Shown here: piece by piece, positions 1 to 9,823 of the stretch
How positions within the stretch are numbered: position 1 is the stretch's first letter
Layout of the letters: each line of letters opens with the position of its first letter
Source: Eucalyptus grandis
Lineage: Eukaryota > Streptophyta > Magnoliopsida > Myrtales > Myrtaceae
Assembly (NCBI RefSeq): GCF_016545825.1
Contig: NC_052615.1
Location: 16,856,520 to 16,920,519 of the forward strand
DNA: 64,000 nucleotides
Direction of reading: 5' to 3'
The notes under the pieces: model-generated
What the model saw: only the letters and a program-made list of their open reading frames with translations
Told to the model about the DNA's origin: nothing
Database searches by the model: none
Made by a program: the position numbers and the translations under genes

Positions 1-43
1 AAGGAATAAGATATGTTAATTAAGGGAGATTTCGAGAGCTAAT

Positions 44-1205
44 ATGACTGATGAGTTGCTACCACTAGAGTTTAAAATGTGAACGTCAGCTATATTTCGC
101 AATAAACTGGATAGTATGTTACACAACTTTGTTCAGAAACTTGTCATATCATAGCAAACTATCAAACAAATGGTTTTCCAAACCCCTTCCTCCACTGGTA
201 ATTGACCATTTGATGCCATTTAGATTCTACTTATTTTCTGCTTTATCCTATCACCACTAATATTTCGACTGTTTATTTTATCTTTCCTTATTTTAAGATG
301 AAAGGGTTGAAGTGGAGACTGAAGAGGAAGAGGGATAAAAACGTCGCATTGAAAATAGAATCATTGGTATGCAAAAAGAGTTGGTAGCAATGAAAAGCAA
401 GGCAAACAGCATCGTGACTGTTCATGACAGTTATCTGGGAATGTGTTCTCTTCTATATAACGCAATCGCCTTAATGATTAAATGTACATGGTATGCTTGG
501 TTTTATGTTGGCCTGATGTTGGCTTTTTATATTTATGATGTTGTGATAAATTTACTTTTCATATCACAGGATACAAAATATAAGAGACGGATTTTAATCA
601 GACAACTAAGGGAATTATGGGAGGACGCTAACATACTCGCTAGAACTCTTCAACAGCAATCGTCCATAAATGGAAATGCTCAAACAAATTCATCTACAAG
701 GACTGTGATAGAGCTTACTCAAAAGTCGGATCTCGAGTGGAGTATATCACTATTTTCCGAGATATTCCTTATTCAATCGATCTTGCCAGCTATATGCTCG
801 ATTATCGTATTGGGTGTTACAATGTATTCTAGTTGTCGAGGTTGTGGTAAGATAATTTCTTTGTGCTTTGTTTCGAGTTATGTTCAATTAATAATAATTG
901 GTCTAACGTGTTTTAATAAGCAAAGCGCTAACACCAGCCCTTTACATTGGGGAAATGTGAGATTTAGTAGGTAAGCTTTTCTCTTAGTTATTCAATGCCA
1001 TAAAGAAATTCAACTTTGTATGATATATATAGTAAAGATGTGGCTAGAGCTTGATTTTAAAATCTTTGTGAGTATCACTTTTCGTAACAGGGAATTGCCA
1101 CAAACTCAATCTGCATTTTGTTGGTTGGGATTGACTTTGGTAATTAATCTCTACGCTAAAAAAATATCGGGTCATTATTTTTTACTATTTGAGCAAAATG
1201 AATGA
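44..1205 (+). pseudogene. Array unit 1: dead membrane-protein gene
   Basis: Exon 1 starts at 44 (MTDELL...) but meets TGA at codon 13 and a second in-frame stop (TAG) further on. Exon 2 has a TAA in its acidic Glu run just before 369. From Met369 the rest of exon 2 is open for 201 codons (369-974): a charged helix (KELVAMKSKAN), hydrophobic segments around residues 27-72, 130-160 and 160-180, then a GT donor after the 'GNVRFS' codons. Exon 3 (acceptor AG near 1090, stop 1203-1205) adds about 38 residues with one more hydrophobic stretch. I do not recognise the family. The layout (N-terminal helical part, acidic coiled coil, four or five membrane spans) is read from composition only. Confidence 0.75.
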
Positions 1206-1302
1206 GTGCCTCTTTTGTTCCATTGATAGAAACCATCAATTGACTTATAAACAATTGTTGCTTTGACAGATGTCTTTCAAGCAATGAAATTATACTTCTA
1301 CG

Positions 1303-1613
1303 AAGCATTATTTTAAGAATTGAGATATGTTAACTATGGGAGATTTCGAGAGCTAATATGACAATTTTTAGGGTTTGTCTCTTGGTCTTTTCCCAAAATT
1401 ACTCATGAGTCTGTCAAAAAAATGTAAATGTGCATTATTTTAAGAATTAAGATATGTTGATTAAAGGAGATTTCAGGAGCCAATATGACAATTTTTAGGG
1501 TTTGCCTCTTAGTATTTTCACATAATTACTCACGCTAGTCTGTCAAGAAAATGTAAATGTGCATTATTTTAAGGTTTAAGATATGTTGATTAAGGGAGAT
1601 TTGGGGAGCCAAT
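1303..1613 (+). repeat. ~127-bp sub-repeats, spacer 1
   Basis: Two full copies begin at about 1307 and 1433, and a third at 1561 runs straight into exon 1 of unit 2. Each starts with TATTTTAAG and contains GATATGTTGATTAAGGGAG and an ATGAC start context. Two of them encode the short ORF with ATG at 1358 and 1485 (16 and 17 codons). Confidence 0.85.
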
Positions 1614-2789
1614 ATGACTGATGAGTTTCTACCACTGGAGTCTAAAATGCAAACGTCGGCTATGTTTCGCTATAAATTGGATAGTATGTTACACGACTTT
1701 GTTCTGAAACTTGTTATACCATAGCAAACTGTCAAACAAATGGTTCCCCAAACCCCTTCCTCCACTGGTAATTGATCATTCGATGCCATTTAGAGTCTAC
1801 TTATTTTCTGCTTTGTCCTATCACCACTAACATTTCGATTGTTTTTTTTTTTTTTTTTTATCTTTCCTTGTTTAAAGATGAAAGGGTTGAAGTTGAGACT
1901 AAAGAGGAAGAGGAACAAAAACGTCGCATTGAAAATAAAATGATTGGTATGCAAAAAGAGTTGGTAGAAATGGAAAGCAAGGCAAACAACATCGTGGCTG
2001 TTCATGGTAGTTATCTGGGAGTGTGTTCTCTTCTATATAACGCAATCGCCTTACTTATTAACTACATATGGTTTGCTTGGTTTTATGTGGGCCTTATGCT
2101 GACTTTTGTATTTATGATGTTGGGGCAAATTTGCTTTTCATATTACTAGATACAAAATGTTGACAGGAAGAGACGGATTTTAATAAGACAACTAAGGGAA
2201 TTATGAGAGGACGCTAACATACTCACTAGAACTCTTCAACAGCAATCGTCCATAAATGGAAATCCTCAAACAAATTCATTTAGAAGGACTATAATAGAGC
2301 TTGCTTCAAAGTTTAATCTAAAGTCGAGTATATCACTATTTTCGGGGATTTTCCTTATTCAACTGATCTTGCCAGCTATATGCTCGATTATCGTATTTTG
2401 TGTTACAATATATTCTGGTTGTCAAAGTTGCGGTAAGATAATTTCTTTGTGCTTTGTTTCTAGTTATGTTCAATTAATAATAGTTGGTCTGATGTGTTTT
2501 AATAGGCAAAGCGCCGACACTAGCCCCATACATTGGGGAAATGTGAGATTTAGCATGTAAGCTTTTCTCTTGGTTATACAATGCCAAAAAGAAATTCAAC
2601 TTATATGTATTAGAGATGTGACTGGAGCTCGATTATAAAATCAGATTGTTTGTGAGTATTGCTTTTCACTATAGGGAATTACCACAAACTCAATCTATAT
2701 TCTGTTGGTTGGGATTGGTTTTGGTAATTAATCTCTACGCTAAAAAAATGTCGGGTCATTATTTTTTACTATTTGAGCAAAATGAATAA
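1614..2789 (+). pseudogene. Array unit 2: dead membrane-protein gene
   Basis: Exon 1 begins at 1614 and ends early at a TAG in the same codon position as the second stop in unit 1, so units 1 and 2 probably share an ancestor that already carried it. Exon 2 opens with the acidic run ('EVETKEEEEQKRR') and a membrane pair, then stops at a TAG after 'CFSYY' (2147-2149). A TGA replaces the Trp codon in the following 'ELWEDAN' block. The C-terminal hydrophobic part reads again from 2369 to 2560. Exon 3 lies near 2673-2789. A 19-base T tract sits in intron 1. Confidence 0.75.
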
Positions 2790-2887
2790 GAGCCTCTTTT
2801 GTTCCGTTGATAGAAACTATTAATTGACCTATAAAAAATTGCTGCTTTAATGGATGCCTCTCAAACAATGAAATTATACTTCAACGA

Positions 2888-3199
2888 ATCATTATTTTAA
2901 GAATTGAGATATGTTGACTATGGGAAATTTTGAGAGGCAATATGACAATTTTAAGGGTTTGTCTCTTGGTCTTTTCCAACAATTATTCATGTTAGTCTAT
3001 CAAAAAATTGTAAATGTGCATTATTTTAACAATTAAGATATTTTGATTAAGGGAGATTTCGGAAGCTAATATGATAATTTTTAGGATTTGCCTCTTGGTC
3101 TTTTCCCATAATTACTCACGTTAGTCTGTCAAGAAAAAATAAATGTGCATTATTTTAAGGAATAAGATATGTTGATTAAGGGAAGTTTCGGGAGCCAAT
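2888..3199 (+). repeat. ~127-bp sub-repeats, spacer 2
   Basis: This spacer has the same organisation as the first. Mini-ORF ATGs are at 2942 and 3071, both 17 codons with stop TAG. The third copy leads into exon 1 of unit 3. Confidence 0.85.
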
Positions 3200-4350
3200 A
3201 TGATTGATGAGTTGCTACCATTAGAGTCTAAAATGCAGGCGTTAGCTATGTTTCACAATAAACTAGATAGTATATTACACGATTTGTTCATAAACTTGTT
3301 ATATCAGAGCAAACTGTCAAACAAATAGTTTCCCAAACCTCTTCCTCCATTGGTAATTGACCGTTCGATGCCATTTAGAGTCTACTTATATTCAGTTTTG
3401 TCCTATCACTATTAACATTTCGACTATTTGTTTTGTCTTTTCTTGTTTTAAGATGAAAGGGTTGAAATTGAGACTGAAGAAGGAGAGGAATAAAAATGTT
3501 GCATTGAAAATAAAATGATTGGTATGCAAAAAGAGTTGGTAGAAATGGAAAGCAGGGCAAACAGCATCGTGGTTGTTCATGGCAGTTATCTGAGAGTGTG
3601 TTCTCTTCTATATAATACAATCGCCTTAGTGATTAACTGCACATGATATGCTTGATTTTGTGTGGGCCTGATGCTGGCTTTTGTATTTATGATGTTGGGG
3701 CAAATTTATTTTTCATATCAAAAGACACAAAACGTTGACAGGAAGAGATGGATTTTAATCAGACAACTAAGGGAATTGTGGGAGGACGCTAACATACTCG
3801 CTAGAACTCTTCAACGGCATCGTCCATAAATGGAAATCCTCAAAGTCTGATCTAGAGTGGAGTATATCACTATTTTCCGAGATTTTCCTTATTCAACTGA
3901 TATTGCCAGTTATATGCTCAATTATCGTATTGGGTGTCACAATGTATTCTGATTGTCAAGGTTGCGGTAAGATAATTTCTTTGTGCTTTGTTTCGAATTA
4001 TGTTCAATTAATAATAGTTGGTCCGATGTGTTTTAAATGGCAAAAGGTCGACACTAGCCCCTTACATTGGGGAAATGTGAGATTTAGCAGGTAAGCTTTT
4101 CTCTTGGTTATATAATGCCAGAAAGAAATTCAACTTTGTATGATATGTATTAGAGATGTGGCTGGAGCTCGATTTTAAAATTAGATTTTTTGTGAGTATC
4201 GTTTTTCGCAACAGGGAATTGCCACAAACTCAATCTGCATTCTATTGGTTAGAATTGTCATTGGTAATTAATCTCTACGCTAAAAAAATGTCAAGTCATT
4301 ACTTTCTACTATTTGAGCAAAATGAAGGAGAGCCTCTTTTGTTCCGTTGA
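3200..4350 (+). pseudogene. Array unit 3: dead membrane-protein gene
   Basis: Exon 1 starts at 3200 and is frameshifted by a lost base near 3280 (ACGATTTG where other units have ACGACTTTG). Exon 2 has TAA in the acidic run and TGA in two Trp codons near 3646-3655 (where other units read WYAWF). About 30 bases of the hydrophilic linker are missing near 3840 compared with other units. The last two membrane segments read openly at 3903-4094. Exon 3 has lost the usual stop (GGA instead of TGA), extending the frame to 4350. Confidence 0.75.
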
Positions 4351-4430
4351 TAGGAGCCATTAATTGACCTATAAACAATTGCTGCTTTGACGGATGCCTG
4401 TCAAGCAATGAAATTATACTTCTACGAAGC

Positions 4431-4739
4431 ATTATTTTGAGGATTAAGATATGCTGACTAAGAGAGATTTCGAGAGCCAACATAACAATTTTTAGGGTTT
4501 GTCTCTTGCTCTTTTCCCACAATTACTCATGTTAGTCTGTCATAAAAATGTAAATGTGCATTATTTTAAGAATTAAGATATGTTGATTAAGGGAGATTTT
4601 GGGAGCCAATATGATAATTTTTAAGATTTGCCTCTTGGTCTTTTCCCATAATTACTCACGTTAGTCTTTCAAGAAAATATAAATGTGCATTATTTTAAAG
4701 AATAAGATATGTTGATTAAGGGAGATTTGGGGAGCCAAT
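4431..4739 (+). repeat. ~127-bp sub-repeats, spacer 3
   Basis: Two copies precede exon 1 of unit 4. The first has lost its mini-ORF start (ATA at 4482). The second keeps it (ATG 4611, stop 4662-4664). Confidence 0.85.
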
Positions 4740-5950
4740 ATGACTGATGAGCTATTATCACTAGAGTCTAAAATGCGGGTGTTAGCTATATTTCGCAATA
4801 AACATGATAGTATGTTACACGACTTTGTTCAGACACTTGTCACATCAGAGCTAACTGTCAAACAAATGGTTCCCCAAACCCTTTCCTCCACTAGTAATTG
4901 ACCATTCGATGCTATTTAGTGTCTACTTATTTTCTGCTTTATCCTATCACCGCTAACATTTCGAATGTTTGTTTTATCTTTCCTGAAAATGTTGAAGTAG
5001 AGACTAAAGAGGAGGATTAAAAACATCGCATTAAAAATAAAATTATTGGTATGCATAAAGAGTTGGTAGAAATGGAAAGCAAGGTAAATAGCATTGTGGC
5101 TGTTCATGGCAGTTATCTAGAAATGTGTTCTCTTCTATATAACGCAATCGCCTTAATGATCAACTGCACATGGTATGCTTGGTTTTGTGTGGGTCTAATG
5201 TTGACTTTTGTATTTATGATGTTGGGGCAAATTTACTTTTCATATCACAAGATACAAAACGTTGACAGGAAGAGACGGATTTTAATTAGACAACTAAGGG
5301 AATTATGGGAAGACGCTAACATACTCGCTAGAACTCTTCAATAGCAATCATCTATAAATGGAAATCCTCAAACAAATAACGAACTCTTCAATAGTAATCG
5401 TCCATATTTGGAAATCCTCAAACAAATTCATCTACAAGGACTATGATAGAGTTTGCTTCAAATTCTGATCTAGAGTGGAGTATATCACTATTTTCCGGGA
5501 TTTTCCTTATTCAACTTATCTTGCTAGCTATATGCTCGATTATCGTATTAGGTGTCATAATGTATTCTGATTGTCAAGGTTACAGTAAGATAATTTCTTT
5601 GTGCTTTGTTTCGAGTTATGTTCAATTAATAGTAATAGGTCTGATGTGTTTTAAATGGCAAAGGGCCGACACCAGCCCCTTACATTGAAGGAATGTGAGA
5701 TTTAGCAAGTAAACTTTTTTCTTGGTTATACAATGCTAGAAAGAAATTCAACTTTGTATGATATGTATTAGAGATGTGGTTGGAGCTCGATTTTAAAACC
5801 ATATTGTTTGTGAGTATTGCTTTTCACAACAGGGAATTGCCACAAACTCAATCTGCATTCTGCTAGTTGGGATTGGCTTTGGTAGTTAATCTCTTCCCTT
5901 AAAAAATGCTGGTCCATTGTTTTTTACTGTTTAAGCAAAATGAAGGAGCT
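4740..5950 (+). pseudogene. Array unit 4: dead membrane-protein gene
   Basis: This unit has the only open exon 1 of the first five: 50-odd codons from 4740 up to a GTAATT donor near 4890. Exon 2 has lost part of its start and carries TAA in the acidic run. It then reads openly from 5051 to a TAG at the Gln-rich linker (5342-5344). A ~45-bp local duplication of that linker follows (near 5380-5420). The C-terminal membrane part is open at 5443-5688. Exon 3 (near 5831) has a TAG in place of the second Trp-region codon. Confidence 0.75.
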
Positions 5951-6044
5951 TCTTTTGTTCCGTTGATAAAGGCCATCAATTGACCTATAAATAATTGCTG
6001 CTTTGACGGATGCCTCTCAAACAATGAAATTATACTTCTACGAG

Positions 6045-6402
6045 GCATTAATTTAATGATTGAGATATGTTGACTATAGGAGATTTCGAGAGCCAATATG
6101 ACAATTTTTAAGGTTTGTCTCTTGGTCTTTTCCCACAATTACTTATGTTAGTCTGTCAAGAAAATGTAAATGTACATTATTTTAAGGATTAAGATATGTT
6201 GATTAAAGCCTTGTACCTTTACCAAAAAAAAAAAAAAAAGATATGTTAATTAAGGGAGATTTCCGGAGTCAATATGACAATTTTTAGGGTTTTTCTCTTG
6301 GTCTTTTCCCACAATTACTCATGTTAATTTGTCAAGAAAATATAAATATGCATTATTTTAAGGATTAAGATATGCTGATTAAGGGAGATTTCGGGAGCCA
6401 AT
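6045..6402 (+). repeat. ~127-bp sub-repeats, spacer 4, with an A-rich insertion
   Basis: Mini-ORFs begin at 6098 and 6274. Between them, one copy is interrupted after GATTAAA by a short foreign piece ending in a run of 16 A (about 6206-6239). The sub-repeat then restarts, so this spacer has one extra partial copy. The A tail suggests a small retroposed fragment. Confidence 0.8.
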
Positions 6403-7572
6403 ATGACTGATGAGCTGCTACCATTGGAGTCTAAAATACGGGCGTCAGCTATGTTTCGCAATAAACTGGATAATATGTTACACAACTTTGTTCACAAATT
6501 TGTAATATTAGAGCAAACTGTCAGACAAATGGTTTCCTAAACCCCTTCCTCCACTGGTAATTGATCGTTGGATGCCATTTAGAGTCTACTTATTTTTTGT
6601 TTTGTCCTATCACCACTAATATTTCAACTGTTTGTTTTATCTTTCCTTATTTTAAGATGCAAGGGTTAAAGTGGAGACTGAAGAGGAAGAGGAACAAAAA
6701 CGTCGCATTGAAAATAGAATGATTGGTATGCAAAAAGAGTTAGTAGAAATGGAAAACAAGGCAAACAGCATCGTGTCTGTTTATGGCAGTTATCTGGGAG
6801 TGTGTTCTCTTCTATATAACGCAATCGCCTTACTTATTAACTGCACATGGTATGCTTTGTGTTTTGTGGGCCTGATGCTGACTTTTGTATTTATGATGTT
6901 AGGGCAAATTTATTTTTCATATCACAAGATACAAAACGTTGATAGGAAGAAACAGATTTTAATCAGACAACTAATGAAATTATGGGAGGACGCTAACATA
7001 CTCGCTAGAACTCTTCAACGGCAATCGTCCATAAATGGAAATCCTCAAACAAATTCATCTACAAGGATTGTGGTAGAGCTTGCTTTAAAGTCCGATCTAG
7101 AGTGTAATATATTACTATTTTTCGAGATTTTCCTTTTTCAACTGATCTTGCCAACTATATGCTCGATTATCGTATTGGGTGTCACAATGTATTTTGGTTG
7201 TTAAGGTTGTGGTAAGATAATTTTTTTTGTGCTTTGTTTTGAGTTATATTCAATTAATAATAGTTAGTCGGATGTGTATTAATAGGCAAAGTGCCAACAC
7301 CAGCCCTTTACATTGGGAAAATGTGAGATTTAATAGATAAGCTTTTCTTTTGGTTATACAATGCTAGAAAAAAAAATCAACTTTGTATGATATGTATAAG
7401 AGATGTGGCTAGAGCTCGATTTTAAAACCAGATTGTTTGTATCGCTTTTCACAACAGGGAATTGCCACAACTTCAATCTGCATTCTGTTGGTTGGGATTG
7501 GCTTTGGTAGTTAATCTCCATGCTAAAAAAATTTTGGGTCATTGTTTTTGACTATTTAAGCGAAATGAATGA
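6403..7572 (+). pseudogene. Array unit 5: nearly complete but truncated membrane-protein gene
   Basis: Exon 1 (6403 on) is open for about 44 codons, then hits TAA shortly before the donor. Exon 2 is the best preserved in the array: 177 codons are open from 6671 to 7204, covering the acidic coiled coil ('METEEEEEQKRR'), the paired membrane segments, the basic linker 'RKKQILIRQL', the Ser/Asn-rich stretch and the third hydrophobic segment. It ends at a TAA that replaces a conserved Gln codon just after 'YFGC'. Exon 3 is near 7456-7572 with its TGA at 7570. Confidence 0.8.
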
Positions 7573-7669
7573 GAGTCTCTTTTGTTCTGGTTATAGGGGT
7601 CATCAATTGACCTATAAATAATTACTGATTTGACTGATGCCTCTCAAGCAATGAAATTATGTTTCTGTG

Positions 7670-8650
7670 AGGTTTGATTTTCAGTAGATGAAATAATTGT
7701 AGTTTTCATGATACAGGAGAAAAAGAGGAGAAAGAACCGGGTCCCTAAAGGTGTGGGAGAGAAGAAGAAGTTGGCCAGTAGTTTTTGCAACATAGGCCAT
7801 GACAAACCTCTTTTGAACTTTGAGCGGTTTAGAGTAGAAGGCCTCATCTTGTATAGTGGTTAGAGTAGGAGATCTAGTATGGCGGGTAGAGTAGCAGGAG
7901 GCATCATTTTGGCTATTTGTATATTTGCATGCTAGATGTGTTATTTATATGTCAATTCTGTCTATACATAGTCTCTTTGGGATTATTTGTTACTCTTATG
8001 AATATCTTTGCTTAGCATGGGATAGGAGATAGAGGAATGGGCATGGGACAAAGCCATGCCTCGCAGTCAATTTTTCGCCGAAAATGCTTCTACGAAGAAA
8101 AGAGAAAAATACCAACGACCGTGGTGGCTCCACTGGGTAAGCTTCTGTGATCATTTGCGAGAGAGGTGAGGAGTTCGAATCCCTTGCAACGCAAGGAGGC
8201 TGGTGGAGTTACTTGGTGACTTACCCGATGGCATGGAGTGGTGATTTCCCACGTTACCCCAGGTTTTTTCTGCCGGCTATCGGCTTACGGGATTTCTTAG
8301 GTCTTAGAAAAAGAATAATTGTTATCGATATCGGATAATGAACTAAAATGGTGACGCAAAATAGCAAATGAAACTGTAAAGTCAACCGTTGTATGGAATG
8401 GGTACTCATGGATAGCGAGTAAGAAGGAATGCGTACCCATTCCTCTATGGAAAATATCACTTGATCAAAATGAAAGTAGGTAACATGAACTTTCAAATGC
8501 AACAAACATCACAAAGAATAATCAATCAAACACATTGAAATGACCTCTTCAAGAAGCATATTCGCATGGTCCACATCGAGCAGCCATGAATCAATATGGA
8601 TACTAATATTCTGGGAGAAGATAATTCGTTTGGTAAATTCAATATATGTA
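7670..8650. other. ~980-bp insertion in the spacer after unit 5
   Basis: Sequence here has no counterpart in the other spacers, which go straight from TTATACTTCTACGA to the sub-repeats. The first third holds a splice-acceptor-like TGATACAG followed by an open stretch rich in Lys/Arg (about 7715-7862, ending TAG), possibly the last exon of an unrelated gene copied here. A SINE-like piece lies at about 8108-8305. The remainder shows nothing I can name. Confidence 0.6.
8108..8305 (+). mobile_element. Probable tRNA-derived SINE
   Basis: A tRNA-like head is visible: a weak A box (TGGCTCCACTGGG, near 8120) and a good B box (AGTTCGAATCC, near 8172), about 50 bases apart as in RNA polymerase III promoters. 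About 130 bases of non-tRNA body follow (TTACCCCAGG...). I see no clear target duplication or long A/T tail, so the ends are approximate. Confidence 0.45.
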
Positions 8651-8880
8651 ATATGTATTATCCACACTCATGTTAATCTGTCAAGAAAATGTAAATATGC
8701 ATTATTTTAAGGATTGAGATATGTTAATTAAGGGAGATTTCGAGAGCCAATATGACAATTTTTAGGGTTTGCCTCTTGGTCTTTTCCCACAATTACTCAT
8801 GTTAGTCTGTCAAGAAAATGTAAATATGCATTATTTTAAGGATTAAGATATGTTGATTAAGGGAGATTTCGGGAACCGAT
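8650..8880 (+). repeat. ~127-bp sub-repeats, spacer 5
   Basis: Sub-repeat sequence resumes at about 8655 after the unit 5 insertion. One full copy carries the mini-ORF (ATG 8752, stop 8803-8805), and a second leads into exon 1 of unit 6. Confidence 0.8.
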
Positions 8881-9814
8881 ATAACTAATGAGCTGCTACC
8901 ACTGGAGTCTAAAATGCGAGCATCAGCTATGTTTCACAAGAAACTGGATAGTATGTTACACGACTTTGCTAAAAAATTTGTTATATCAAAGCAAACTATC
9001 AAACAAATGGTTCCCCAAACCTCTTCTTCCACTGGTAATTGACCATTTGATGCCATTTAAAGTCTACTTATTTTTTGTTTTGTCCTATCACCACTAACAA
9101 TTCGACTGTTTGTTTTATCTTTCATTGTTTTAAGATGAAAGGGTTGAAGTGGAGACTGAAGAGGAAGAAGAACAAAAACGTCGCATTGAAAATAGAATAA
9201 TTGGTATGCAAAAAGAGTTGGTAGAAATGGAAAGCAAGGCAAACAACATCGTGGCTATTCATGGCAATTATCTGGGAGTATGTTCTCTTCTATATAACGC
9301 AACCGCCTTAGTGATTAACTGCACATGGTATACTTGATTTTGTGTGGGCCTGATGCTAGCTTTTGGATTTCTGATGTTGGGGCAAATTTACTTTTCATAT
9401 CACAAAATACAAAACATTGGCAGGAAGAGATGGATTTTAATCAGACAACTAAGGGAATTATTGGAGGACGCTAATATACTCACTAGAACTCTTCAACAAC
9501 AATTGTCTATAAATGGAAATCCCCAAACAAATTCATCTACAAGGACTATGATAGAGCTTGCTTCAAAGTTTGATCTAAAGTGGAGTATATCACTATTTTT
9601 CTGAGATTTTCCTTATTCGACTGATCTTGCTAGCTATATGCTTGATTATCATATTGGGTGGCACAACGTATTCTGGTTATCAAGGTTGCAGTAAGATAAT
9701 TTCTTTGTGCTTTGTTTCGAGTTATGTTCAATTAATAATAGTTGGTCTAATGTGTTTTAATAGGGAAAGCGCCGACACTAGCCCCTTACATTGGGAAAAT
9801 GTGAGATTTAGCAA
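8881..9814 (+). pseudogene. Array unit 6: 3'-truncated membrane-protein gene
   Basis: The start codon is ATA (8881) where the other units have ATG. Exon 1 is otherwise open to the GTAATT donor. Exon 2 reads through the acidic run (METEEEEEQKRR, 9149) but has TGA in the second Trp codon (9335-9337) and a frameshift near 9600. The donor after exon 2 is kept (GT at 9815). There is no exon 3: unrelated LTR-like sequence begins within about 10 bases of the donor. Confidence 0.75.
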
Positions 9815-9823
9815 GTAAGCTTT

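Larger units (their letters stand above)
1..9823 (+). repeat. Tandem array of six ~1.55-kb gene-bearing units
   Basis: Six direct repeats are recognised by the shared exon 2 start (ATG-CAA-AAA-GAG or near variants) at 369, 1949, 3524, 5051, 6728 and 9206. Spacings are 1580, 1575, 1527, 1677 and 2478 bases. The fifth interval is long because of a ~980-bp insertion (about 7670-8650); the fourth has an extra A-rich piece near 6206-6239. Each unit holds exon 1, a ~110-bp intron, exon 2, a second ~110-bp intron, exon 3 and a spacer of ~127-bp sub-repeats. The window opens inside a sub-repeat, so the array probably continues to the left. It ends abruptly at about 9818-9824, at the exon 2 donor of unit 6. 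Confidence 0.9.

Noticed and set aside
1303..8880. Could the regular ~127-bp repeats be a CRISPR-like array?
   Set aside because: The repeats are long and contiguous with no unique spacers, and this is a plant nuclear genome.
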